From Clostridiales bacterium (GTDB lineage: Bacteria; Bacillota; Clostridia; Oscillospirales; Oscillospiraceae), in assembly GCA_019415645.1 (NCBI GenBank), contig DXYV01000020.1, forward strand, positions 1 to 48,376: 48,376 nt of DNA, written 5' to 3'. The notes under the pieces were generated by a model. It saw only the letters and a list, made by a program, of their open reading frames with translations. It did no database searches and was not told the origin of the DNA. Of this stretch, positions 41,237 to 48,376 are shown piece by piece; within the stretch, counting starts at the first letter, position 1; each line of letters opens with the position of its first letter. A program made the translations under genes and the position numbers.

Positions 41237-42277
41237 TTGGATCTGCGCGATGCCTTGAAGCAGCTTTGTTCCGTGGGGGCGCCATCCGGATTTGAGCGGC
41301 CGGCAGCCGAAGCTGCGCTCCGGCTGCTCCGGCCCTATATGGACGAAGTTGCTGTGGACCGGCTGGGCAATGTGATCGGCGTCAAGCGGTGCGGAAAGCC
41401 GCAGGCAAAGAAGCTGCTGCTGGATGCCCACTTAGATGAGATCGGCCTGATTGTGACCGGGATTCAGGACGGATTTCTGCGGTTTCGGGCCATAGGCGGG
41501 GTAGACCCTCGTATGCTGCCCGACCGGGAACTGACGGTTTTGACCGACCCGCCCTGTTTCGGTGTGGTGGCCTGTCTGCCGCCCCATATCCAGTCTGCGT
41601 CGGATCAGGATAACGCCACACCCATCGCTGAGCTTTGGATCGATGTAGGCCTGACGCAGGAGGAAGCAGAGCAGGCGATTCCCATCGGGACGCCTATCGT
41701 TTACCGGGAGAGCTGTTTCCCACTGGGAGAGGCCCAGATGTGCGGAAAGTCCATGGATGATCGTTCCTGCTTCCTGACTCTGCTGCGGGCGGCGGAGCTT
41801 TTGCAGGATACGGCGCTGGATGTGGACCTCTATATCATGGGCAGTACCCGGGAAGAAGTCAGCGGCGCAGGCGCCAAGGTCGGGACCTTTTCCATCGCGC
41901 CCGACTGGTGTGTTGCGGTGGACGTGACCCATGGCAAGACACCGGACAGTCCGAAGGACCGGGCCAGCGTCATTGGCGGCGGGCCGGCGATTGGCGTAGG
42001 GCCCAATATGACCCGCTGGATGACGGAGCGTATGAAGCGCAAGGCCGAGCAGGCGGAAATCCCCTATCAGCTGGAGGTCATGGAGGGCCATACCGGTACC
42101 AACGGCTGGCATATGCAGATCTGCCGGGAGGGAATCGCTACCTCCGTGGTATCTCTGCCGCTGAAATATATGCACACACCCATTGAAGTGCTGGAACTGT
42201 CGGATATTGAGGCCGTGGCCCGCCTGCTGGCCGCCTTTGCAAAAAACCTGGGAAAGGAGGCGGAGACGCTGTGCTGA
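41237..42277 (+). CDS. M42-family metallo-aminopeptidase 1
   Basis: A 346-residue cytosolic peptidase of the M42 (glutamyl aminopeptidase/FrvX) family. The dinuclear metal site is visible: His and Asp in LLDAHLDEIG, bridging Asp in GKSMDDRS, the Glu-Glu pair in STREEVSGAG, Asp in VDVTHG and His in KYMHTPIEV. I placed the start at TTG 41237, so that MDLRDALKQLCSVGAPSG aligns with its two paralogues, with AAAGGA about 11 bases upstream. A GTG nine bases earlier has almost no spacing to that site. It follows murD by 18 bases and overlaps the next gene by 7 bases. M42 enzymes form large tetrahedral assemblies that degrade peptides. Confidence 0.88.
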   Translation: MDLRDALKQLCSVGAPSGFERPAAEAALRLLRPYMDEVAVDRLGNVIGVKRCGKPQAKKLLLDAHLDEIGLIVTGIQDGFLRFRAIGGVDPRMLPDRELTVLTDPPCFGVVACLPPHIQSASDQDNATPIAELWIDVGLTQEEAEQAIPIGTPIVYRESCFPLGEAQMCGKSMDDRSCFLTLLRAAELLQDTALDVDLYIMGSTREEVSGAGAKVGTFSIAPDWCVAVDVTHGKTPDSPKDRASVIGGGPAIGVGPNMTRWMTERMKRKAEQAEIPYQLEVMEGHTGTNGWHMQICREGIATSVVSLPLKYMHTPIEVLELSDIEAVARLLAAFAKNLGKEAETLC

Positions 42278-43296
42278 CTACGGTAAAGGCGTTGTGCGCG
42301 CTGAACGGCGTATCCAGCTGGGAGGACGAGGTGCGCGCTTATTTGCGGGAGCAGGCTGCTCCGTATGCCGACACGATCCGTGTAGACGCCATGGGCAACC
42401 TGATCGTCCAGAAGAAAGGCGCCAAGGCGACGGGAAACCGGCTTATGCTGGCCGCGCATATGGATGAGGTCGGCGTTATCCTCAAGAGCATCACCGAAGA
42501 CGGGTATCTGAAGTTTGGGGTTATCGGCGGAGTCGACCGCCGGGTCCTGCTGGGAAAGCGCCTGGCCATCGGCCCCCGGAGCGTAGACGGAATCATCGGC
42601 CTGAAGGCGTATCATCTGGTCTCCGCTGAGGAGGAGAAGAAAGTCCCCAAGCTGGAGGATTACTATATCGACATCGGCGCAAAAAGCAGGCAGGAGGCCG
42701 AGCGCCTGGTATCCGTGGGTGATGTAGGCGCCTTTGTCAGCGACTGTGTGGAGTTTGGCGACGGAATGCTGAAGGCTAAGGCACTGGACGACCGGATTGG
42801 CTGCGCGGTCCTGCTGAAACTGCTGCAGCGGGAGCTTCCCATGGACGTGACCTTCGTGTTCACCGTTCAAGAGGAGGTCGGCACCCGGGGCGCGTTTGGA
42901 GCTGCCTTCTCTGTTACGCCGGAGATTGCGCTGATCGTCGAAGGAACCACGGCGGCGGATCTGCCCTCCCTGGCGGCACACCGGCAGGTCTGCGCGCCAG
43001 GGAAGGGGCCTGTACTCTCCTTTATGGACGGAGGCACGATTTATGACCGGGCGCTGTTTGAGCGGCTGAGAGACCTGGCAGACGCCCACGGAATCCCGTG
43101 GCAGACGAAGAACTATATTGCGGGCGGCACCGACGCTATGGCCATTCAGCGCACCAAAAAGGGTGTGCGGGCCTGCGCGATCTCCGCGGCCGTACGCTAT
43201 CTCCATGCGCCGGCCAGCGTGGCCTGCGTGCGCGATTTTGATTGGATTCTGGAATTGGCAGCCCGGTTCATTGACAGCATCGCAGCCGAAAGCTGA
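42271..43296 (+). CDS. M42-family metallo-aminopeptidase 2
   Basis: A 341-residue paralogue of its neighbours. Metal-binding residues appear in LAAHMDEVG (His, Asp), KALDDRIG (Asp), VQEEVGTRG (Glu-Glu) and RYLHAPASV (His). The fourth site reads IVEGTTAAD, with Glu where paralogues 1 and 3 have Asp (VDVT), the usual M42 alternative that may shift metal choice or specificity. The GTG start has AAAGGAGG upstream and overlaps the preceding stop, so translation is coupled. The three copies have clearly diverged, which suggests complementary peptide specificities within a mixed peptidase complex (inference). Confidence 0.9.
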   Translation: MLTTVKALCALNGVSSWEDEVRAYLREQAAPYADTIRVDAMGNLIVQKKGAKATGNRLMLAAHMDEVGVILKSITEDGYLKFGVIGGVDRRVLLGKRLAIGPRSVDGIIGLKAYHLVSAEEEKKVPKLEDYYIDIGAKSRQEAERLVSVGDVGAFVSDCVEFGDGMLKAKALDDRIGCAVLLKLLQRELPMDVTFVFTVQEEVGTRGAFGAAFSVTPEIALIVEGTTAADLPSLAAHRQVCAPGKGPVLSFMDGGTIYDRALFERLRDLADAHGIPWQTKNYIAGGTDAMAIQRTKKGVRACAISAAVRYLHAPASVACVRDFDWILELAARFIDSIAAES

Positions 43297-43312
43297 GAGG
43301 GAGGAAAATCAA

Positions 43313-44317
43313 ATGGACATTACAACCACACTTTCCGCGCTCAACCGCGCGTTCGGACCATCCGGCGATGAAAGCGGGGTAGCCGAGGTCATCGCCGAAC
43401 TGGCCCGCCCCTATGTGGACGAGATCACCCGCGACACCATGGGAAACCTGATCTGCCACAAAAAAGGACCCGGGGCGAAGGTCCTGTTTGCAGCCCATAT
43501 GGACAGTCTGGGGCTGATTGTGACCCATGTGGAAGAAGAGGGGTATCTTCGCTTCGGGAAAATTGGCGGTGTAAATCCCCAGCAGATTTTGTCCGCGCCA
43601 GTGCGGTTCAAAAATGGGACCCGGGGCACGGTGGCAGCCAACGAGGACGCGGACTTCGGCAAGCTGAAGCTGGACGACCTCTATTTGGACATCGGGGTGT
43701 CCTCCGCAGAAGAAGCGCGCAAAAAGGTCCAGCTGGGCGATGTGGCAGTCTACGACACTGCTTGTCTGGATCTGGGTGGGCGCATTGTCTCACCCTATCA
43801 GGACAACCGCATCTCCTGCGTCGTGCTCCTTATGGCGCTGGAAGGCCTGAGCGCGTCCAAGAACGATCTCTATTTTGTCTTTACCACCCAGGAGGAGGTC
43901 GGCCTGCGCGGAGCCAAGACTGCCGCCTATGCCATTGATCCGGATTACGGGATCGCCGTGGACGTCACCGGTTCCGGCGACCTGCCCGGGACCAAGCACC
44001 AGCAGAGCAGTCGGCAGGGGGGAGGAGCCGCCATTAAGGTCATGGACAGCTCGGTAATCTGCCATCCCAGCGTAGTAAACCAGCTGAGAGACCTGGCAGA
44101 AGCCAAGGGAATCCCCCATCAGATGGACATTATTCAGTCCGGCGGAACCGATGCGGGCGCCATTCACCAGAGCAGGTCGGGCGTCTATACGGGCGGGATC
44201 TCCATTCCCTGCCGGTATATCCATTCCCCCGCAGAGCTGGTCACGAAGTCCGATGTGACTGCCTGTGCCGAGCTGGTCCGGGCCTTTGCGGAGTGCGAGC
44301 TGCCGAAGCTCGCTTAA
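43313..44317 (+). CDS. M42-family metallo-aminopeptidase 3
   Basis: A 334-residue third tandem M42 peptidase. Metal ligands are in FAAHMDSLG (His, Asp), SPYQDNRIS (bridging Asp), TTQEEVGLRG (Glu-Glu), AVDVTGSGD (Asp) and RYIHSPAEL (His). The ATG follows GAGGGAGG, 16 bases after the preceding stop. An upstream in-frame extension overlaps paralogue 2 and has no ribosome site. Retention of all catalytic residues in all three genes argues against decay of redundant copies. The likely role is stepwise trimming of cytosolic peptides. Confidence 0.9.
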   Translation: MDITTTLSALNRAFGPSGDESGVAEVIAELARPYVDEITRDTMGNLICHKKGPGAKVLFAAHMDSLGLIVTHVEEEGYLRFGKIGGVNPQQILSAPVRFKNGTRGTVAANEDADFGKLKLDDLYLDIGVSSAEEARKKVQLGDVAVYDTACLDLGGRIVSPYQDNRISCVVLLMALEGLSASKNDLYFVFTTQEEVGLRGAKTAAYAIDPDYGIAVDVTGSGDLPGTKHQQSSRQGGGAAIKVMDSSVICHPSVVNQLRDLAEAKGIPHQMDIIQSGGTDAGAIHQSRSGVYTGGISIPCRYIHSPAELVTKSDVTACAELVRAFAECELPKLA

Positions 44318-44342
44318 CAATAGAGAAAGAGTGTCAAATGAT

Positions 44343-45593
44343 ATGCCTTTACAGATAAGTGAGAGAGTCAAAGAACTGGCCCGCCGGACACAGGAGGACC
44401 TGCGAGAGCAGTTTGAGCGCATTGATCGTATTGCAGAGGAGAACACCCAGAAGGTGCTGGGGGCCTTTCAAAAACACCGCGTTTCTGACAGTTATTTCGC
44501 CGGAACCACCGGCTATGGCTACGATGATTTGGGCCGGGATAAGCTGGACGCGATTTATGCAGATATTTTCCAGACCGAGGATGCGCTGGTCCGCATTCAG
44601 TTTGTCAACGGGACCCACGCCATCACCTGCGCACTCTTCGGCGCATTGAAGCCAGGCGATGTGCTGGTGTCCGCCGTAGGCGCGCCTTACGACACCCTAC
44701 TGGGCGCGATCGGCGTGGTGGACAAGGGACCTGGCTCTCTCAAAGACTACGGAATTGAATATCGTCAAGTAGATTTGGTTGACAATCAACCGGACTTGAA
44801 AGGAATGGCGGATGCGGCGCGGGATCCGCGCGTCAAGGTGGTTCTTATTCAGCGCTCCAAGGGCTACTCGACCCGCGCCTCCCTGTCGGTAGAGGAGATC
44901 GGGACCATGTGTTCCGTCATTCGGAAAGCCAATCCCAAGGTATCCATTTTGGTGGACAACTGCTACGGCGAATTTGTAGAAGAATTGGAGCCCACTCAGG
45001 TGGGGGCGGATCTGGTGGTTGGTTCTCTCATCAAGAACCCGGGCGGCGGACTTGCGCCGACCGGCGGCTATCTGGCTGGCCGAAAGGATTTGATTGAGGG
45101 AGCGGCCATGCGCCTGACCACGCCCGGAATCGGGAAAGAGTGCGGGTCAACCCTGGGCAATAACCGTCTGCTGTACCAGGGTCTGTTTTTAGCGCCTCAC
45201 ACGGTGGCGCAGGCGGTCAAAACGGCGGTGTTCGCGGCTCGAATCATGGAGGAGTTGGGGTATCGGACGGAGCCGGCCTCCAGCCAAATCCGGCATGATA
45301 TTATCCAAATGATTCACTTTGGGGAACCGGAGCCGCTCAAGCGCTTCTGCCGTGGGATTCAGAAGGGCGCGCCGGTGGATTCCTATGTGACGCCGGAACC
45401 CTGGGATATGCCGGGCTACGATTGTCAAGTGATCATGGCGGCCGGTGCCTTTATCCAGGGTGCCTCCATTGAGCTGTCCTGCGACGCCCCCATGCGGGAG
45501 CCTTACACCGCCTATTTCCAGGGCGGCCTGACCTATGAGTCGGGCAAGACCGGAATCCTGCTGGCGGTGGAGGAGCTTCTGAACGGCGTTTGA
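44343..45593 (+). CDS. PLP-dependent enzyme, methionine gamma-lyase-like (aluminium-resistance family)
   Basis: A 416-residue fold-type I PLP enzyme. The SYFAGTTGYGYDDLGRDKLD opening, the VNGTHAITCALFGALKPGD motif and GSLIKNPGGGLAPTGGY, which holds the probable PLP Lys, identify the family often annotated as aluminium-resistance protein or methionine gamma-lyase family (B. subtilis YnbB type). The biochemical role is poorly defined; C-S lyase activity is a family inference. The ATG at 44343 has only a weak GAAAGAG site; an in-frame GTG 12 bases upstream is a possible alternative. It follows the M42 genes by 25 bases, probably in the same transcript, perhaps linking peptide breakdown to amino-acid use. 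Confidence 0.87.
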   Translation: MPLQISERVKELARRTQEDLREQFERIDRIAEENTQKVLGAFQKHRVSDSYFAGTTGYGYDDLGRDKLDAIYADIFQTEDALVRIQFVNGTHAITCALFGALKPGDVLVSAVGAPYDTLLGAIGVVDKGPGSLKDYGIEYRQVDLVDNQPDLKGMADAARDPRVKVVLIQRSKGYSTRASLSVEEIGTMCSVIRKANPKVSILVDNCYGEFVEELEPTQVGADLVVGSLIKNPGGGLAPTGGYLAGRKDLIEGAAMRLTTPGIGKECGSTLGNNRLLYQGLFLAPHTVAQAVKTAVFAARIMEELGYRTEPASSQIRHDIIQMIHFGEPEPLKRFCRGIQKGAPVDSYVTPEPWDMPGYDCQVIMAAGAFIQGASIELSCDAPMREPYTAYFQGGLTYESGKTGILLAVEELLNGV

Positions 45594-45624
45594 TACTAGG
45601 GCAAGCACTCCTGTGCATACAGTA
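45593..45624 (+). promoter_or_regulatory. Candidate SigE-type sporulation promoter of yunB
   Basis: CATACAGTA (45616-45624) matches the SigE -10 consensus CATACAxT. ATACTAG (45593-45599) is a rough -35 about 16 bases away. yunB is a known SigE-regulon gene in Bacillus subtilis. Confidence 0.5.
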
Positions 45625-45648
45625 AGGGTAGGCATAGGAGGTGGGCTT

Positions 45649-46341
45649 GTGCAGCGCAGGTCAAGGATACGGCGGCCGCGTTTCCTGGTGCGGCCTATGT
45701 GGAGACGGCGCGGTCCTCCCGGCAGCCGGATGTGGCTGAGCGTCCTGTTGGCCGCTGTGATGCTGACGCTGTTTCTGCTCTGGATCAATCAGCAGATTCG
45801 CCCTATTCTGAGGGCGATGGCAACGACTCAGATCAGCAACGCCGTAGTGGCTGCGGTGAGTGATGCAATCGCCGCCGGAATTGCGTCCGAGCACATTTCT
45901 TACGAGGACATGGTCTCTGTGGAGACCGACGCCTCCGGTCGGATTACAGCGCTGAAAAGCAACCTGGCCCAGGCAAATCTGCTGCGGTCTGAGCTGCTGT
46001 CCATGGTGCTGGAGCAGGTCTCCGACCTGACCACGGAGGACTTTTCCATTCCGTTTGGAAATCTGACCGATCTTGACTTCCTTTCCGGACGCGGACCGTC
46101 CATAACCGTCCGCGTCCTGTCCGTCGGCGCAGCCAATGCCTCGTTTGAGCACATTTTTACGGAGGCCGGGGTCAATCAGACGCTGCATCAGATCATGCTG
46201 GACCTGGAGGTCACCGTGCAGATTCTGCTGCCAGGAGAGACGTTGGAAACACAAGTCCCAACGCAGGTCTGTATCGCAGAGACTGTCATCGTGGGCGAGG
46301 TCCCGAATACGTATTTACAACTGGAAAATGGGGGAACCTGA
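45649..46341 (+). CDS. yunB: Sporulation protein YunB
   Basis: A 230-residue membrane-anchored sporulation protein. A basic N-terminus (QRRSRIRRPRF) precedes one transmembrane helix (about residues 28-45, WLSVLLAAVMLTLFLLW). An extracytoplasmic domain has the YunB features INQQIRPILRAMATTQISNAV and PFGNLTDLDFLSGRGP, and ends VCIAETVIVGEVPNTYLQ. In Bacillus it is made in the mother cell under SigE and is needed for normal spore formation. The GTG start at 45649 follows AGGAGG by 7 bases; an earlier GTG lacks such a site. Its stop directly abuts the ligA start. The gene marks the host as a spore former. Confidence 0.92.
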   Translation: MQRRSRIRRPRFLVRPMWRRRGPPGSRMWLSVLLAAVMLTLFLLWINQQIRPILRAMATTQISNAVVAAVSDAIAAGIASEHISYEDMVSVETDASGRITALKSNLAQANLLRSELLSMVLEQVSDLTTEDFSIPFGNLTDLDFLSGRGPSITVRVLSVGAANASFEHIFTEAGVNQTLHQIMLDLEVTVQILLPGETLETQVPTQVCIAETVIVGEVPNTYLQLENGGT

Positions 46342-48321
46342 ATGGATGTGAAAGCAGAGATCGAGCGCCTGCGGGCGGAACTCGAGCAGCATAACTACAA
46401 TTATTACGTCAAAGACGCTCCGACAATCAGTGATTTTGAGTATGACCGAATGCTGCGTCAGTTAGAGCAGCTGGAAGCGGAGCATCCGGAACTGCGCACG
46501 CCGGATTCCCCCACGCAGCGGGTCGGAGGACAGGCGCTGGACCGTTTTTTGCCGGTGGAGCACCTGGTCCCGCTGGAAAGCCTTCAGGATGTCTTTGACA
46601 CAGCGGAGCTGGAGGATTTTGACCGTCGGATTCGGGAGTCAGTACCAGAGCCGGACTATATCGTGGAGCCTAAAGTAGATGGCCTGTCCGTAGCACTGGA
46701 ATATGAGAACGGTCTTTTTGTACGCGGCGCCACACGCGGCGACGGACGTGTGGGCGAAGATGTGACAGAAAATTTGAAAACTATCAAATCGATTCCCCTT
46801 CGGCTGGAGAACGCCCCGCCCAGGCTGATCGTCCGCGGAGAGGTGTTCATGCCGCGCAGGGTCTTTGAGCAGCTGAACGAGGAGCGGGAGGTAAGGGGAG
46901 AGACCCTGTTGGCCAATCCGCGCAACGCAGCAGCCGGTTCGATCCGCCAGCTGGACCCGAAAATCGCCGCCGCGCGCAAACTGGATATTTTGATCTTTCA
47001 GGTATTGTATGGAGAAGGACTCTCCTTCGAGACAGACAGCGAGGAACTGGATTGGCTGTCGAGCCTGCGTTTCAAGGTCATCTCCTATGACCGGGTTTCC
47101 ACGGTCCGGGAAGCAGAAGACCGCATTGGAGAAATCGGGGAAACACGCGATACGTTTTCCTTTGATATTGATGGAGCGGTTGTTAAGTTAAATTCCTTGT
47201 CGGAACGTGAAGGGCTAGGAAGCACGGCAAAATTCCCGCGCTGGGCAGCGGCATTCAAATATCCTCCGGAGCAAAAAGAAACGGTGGTCGAGGACATTGT
47301 GGTCCAGGTTGGACGGACCGGAGTCCTTACACCTAAAGCAGTTGTAAAGCCAATACGCCTGGCAGGCACGACAGTGACAAACGCGACTCTGCACAACCAG
47401 GATTATATCACCGAAAAGGATATTCGAATCGGGGATGTCGTTGTGGTGCAAAAGGCCGGAGAGATCATACCGGAGATCGTCTCAGTGGTGAAAGACAAAC
47501 GTCGTGAGGGGACTATGCCCTATCATATGCCGGAAGCCTGTCCAGTCTGCGGCGCTCCCGTATCCCGGGATGAGGATGGCGCTCATATCCGCTGCACGGG
47601 TGCAGAATGTCCGGCGCAGCTCCTGCGCAATCTGGTCCATTTTGCGTCTCGTGACGCTATGGATATTGAGGGATTGGGACCTGCGGTGGTGGAGAGCCTG
47701 GTAAAAGCGGGCTTGATTCGTACCCCGGGCGATCTTTATCACCTGGAATTGGAGCCGGTGGCCAGTTTGGAGCGTATGGGCAAAAAATCGGCAGAAAATC
47801 TGCTTCGGGCGATTGAGCGTTCCAAGCAGAACGATCTATCCAAATTGTTGTTTGGCTTTGGTATTCGTCAGGTCGGCCAAAAGGCGGCTAAGCTTCTGGC
47901 TGTTCATTTCGGAACGATGGAAGCGCTGCAGCATGCAACCTTTGAAGAACTGACTGCGATCGACGAGATTGGAGCGATTACGGCTCAATCCCTGCTCAAC
48001 TGGTTTTCCAGCCCCCAAAGCCAGCATTTGATTGATACATTGGCAGAAGCAGGGGTCAATATGACATCGCAGACCGAGCCGGTCGGTAATCGTTTGGCCG
48101 GCAAAACATTTGTTTTGACCGGGGAGCTGTCGCAGATGTCCCGAAAGGAGGCCGGAGCAAAAATTGAGGCTCTGGGAGGGAAAGTATCCAGCTCTGTCTC
48201 GAAAAAGACCAATTATGTAGTTGTCGGAGAGGCAGCTGGTTCCAAACTTCGTAAAGCACAGGAACTTAACATACCGCTTTTGTCTGAAGCGGAATTTTTA
48301 GCGTTGCTTTCGGAAGAATGA
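46342..48321 (+). CDS. ligA: NAD-dependent DNA ligase
   Basis: A 659-residue ligase that seals nicks in replication and repair using NAD+. Domain order is complete: Ia NAD-binding region (YYVKDAPTISDFEYD), adenylation domain with nucleophile Lys111 in EPKVDGLS, OB fold, Cys4 zinc finger (CPVCGAPVSRDEDGAHIRCTGAEC), helix-hairpin-helix repeats (about 440-580) and a C-terminal BRCT domain (LAGKTFVLTGELSQMSRKEA). The length is standard. The ATG directly follows the yunB stop, with GGGGGAA upstream. The link to a sporulation gene may be just shared transcription, and ligA probably also has constitutive input that I could not locate. Confidence 0.96.
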   Translation: MDVKAEIERLRAELEQHNYNYYVKDAPTISDFEYDRMLRQLEQLEAEHPELRTPDSPTQRVGGQALDRFLPVEHLVPLESLQDVFDTAELEDFDRRIRESVPEPDYIVEPKVDGLSVALEYENGLFVRGATRGDGRVGEDVTENLKTIKSIPLRLENAPPRLIVRGEVFMPRRVFEQLNEEREVRGETLLANPRNAAAGSIRQLDPKIAAARKLDILIFQVLYGEGLSFETDSEELDWLSSLRFKVISYDRVSTVREAEDRIGEIGETRDTFSFDIDGAVVKLNSLSEREGLGSTAKFPRWAAAFKYPPEQKETVVEDIVVQVGRTGVLTPKAVVKPIRLAGTTVTNATLHNQDYITEKDIRIGDVVVVQKAGEIIPEIVSVVKDKRREGTMPYHMPEACPVCGAPVSRDEDGAHIRCTGAECPAQLLRNLVHFASRDAMDIEGLGPAVVESLVKAGLIRTPGDLYHLELEPVASLERMGKKSAENLLRAIERSKQNDLSKLLFGFGIRQVGQKAAKLLAVHFGTMEALQHATFEELTAIDEIGAITAQSLLNWFSSPQSQHLIDTLAEAGVNMTSQTEPVGNRLAGKTFVLTGELSQMSRKEAGAKIEALGGKVSSSVSKKTNYVVVGEAAGSKLRKAQELNIPLLSEAEFLALLSEE

Positions 48322-48328
48322 GTCAAAA

Positions 48329-48371
48329 CCTCCGGCTAAGCCGGAGGCTTGAGTAGGCCCTATAAGGGCCT
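48329..48371. repeat. Paired short palindromes at the window edge
   Basis: Just after ligA are a perfect 19-base palindrome (CCTCCGGCT-A-AGCCGGAGG, 48329-48347) and, after CTTGAGT, a second hairpin (AGGCCC-TATAA-GGGCCT, 48355-48371). Neither has a T run. They could end the ligA transcript or belong to a REP- or IS200/IS605-like end that continues outside the window. Confidence 0.4.
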
Positions 48372-48376
48372 GATAC

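Noticed and set aside
1..48376. CRISPR arrays, tRNA genes, rRNA genes, prophage
   Set aside because: No regularly spaced repeats, cloverleaf sequences, rRNA signatures or phage structural genes were recognised by eye on either strand.

Overview
The window looks like a chromosomal segment of a strictly anaerobic, spore-forming, GC-rich member of Clostridia, most likely Oscillospirales (Flavonifractor/Intestinimonas-like). This placement is inferred from gene content: a group B-type [FeFe] hydrogenase, an anaerobic sulfatase-maturating enzyme, a T-box-controlled leuA, a biosynthetic thiolase, the sporulation gene yunB, clostridial-style promoters and a Rex-like operator. No rRNA, tRNA, CRISPR array, prophage or complete insertion sequence was seen.

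Layout. (1) 1-4.1 kb, minus strand: a MarR regulator followed by a heterodimeric ABC exporter. (2) 4.2-5.7 kb: a conserved hypothetical gene and a secreted lipoprotein nuclease. (3) 5.7-15.9 kb, minus strand: two flavoprotein/two-cluster ferredoxin pairs resembling AprA/AprB and fumarate reductase, an MFS transporter, LysR regulators, a group B [FeFe] hydrogenase behind a Rex-type site, and an anaerobic sulfatase-maturating radical SAM enzyme (anSME) coupled to a LysR gene. (4) 16.2-29.4 kb: three pairs of an SLC13-like anion permease and a cytosolic Cys-type sulfatase, interleaved with three LysR genes and a TauE/SafE exporter. (5) 29.5-33.7 kb, plus strand: a second MarR-ABC-ABC cassette, in mirror orientation to the first. 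(6) 33.8-48.3 kb, mostly housekeeping: a small hypothetical, T-box leuA, yebC, thiolase, an SGNH lipoprotein, rnpB, murD, three tandem M42 aminopeptidases, a PLP enzyme, yunB and ligA.

Working model (inference). Regions 3 and 4 form an organosulfate-use island. The permeases would import intact sulfate esters. The three sulfatases lack signal peptides and would cleave them in the cytosol after anSME converts their active-site Cys to formylglycine. The TauE/SafE protein would expel the sulfate or sulfite. The flavoprotein/ferredoxin pairs could reduce the released aglycone, or a sulfur compound, with hydrogenase balancing reductant. Two LysR genes carry the same ATTC-N7-GAAT box at the same distance upstream of their own promoters, which links two of the modules and anSME in one regulon. 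The two ABC exporters flanking the island could remove toxic products. The substrates cannot be read from the sequence.

Start codons were chosen by Shine-Dalgarno spacing and family alignment. Several differ from the longest open frame, and some are TTG, GTG or probably CTG.
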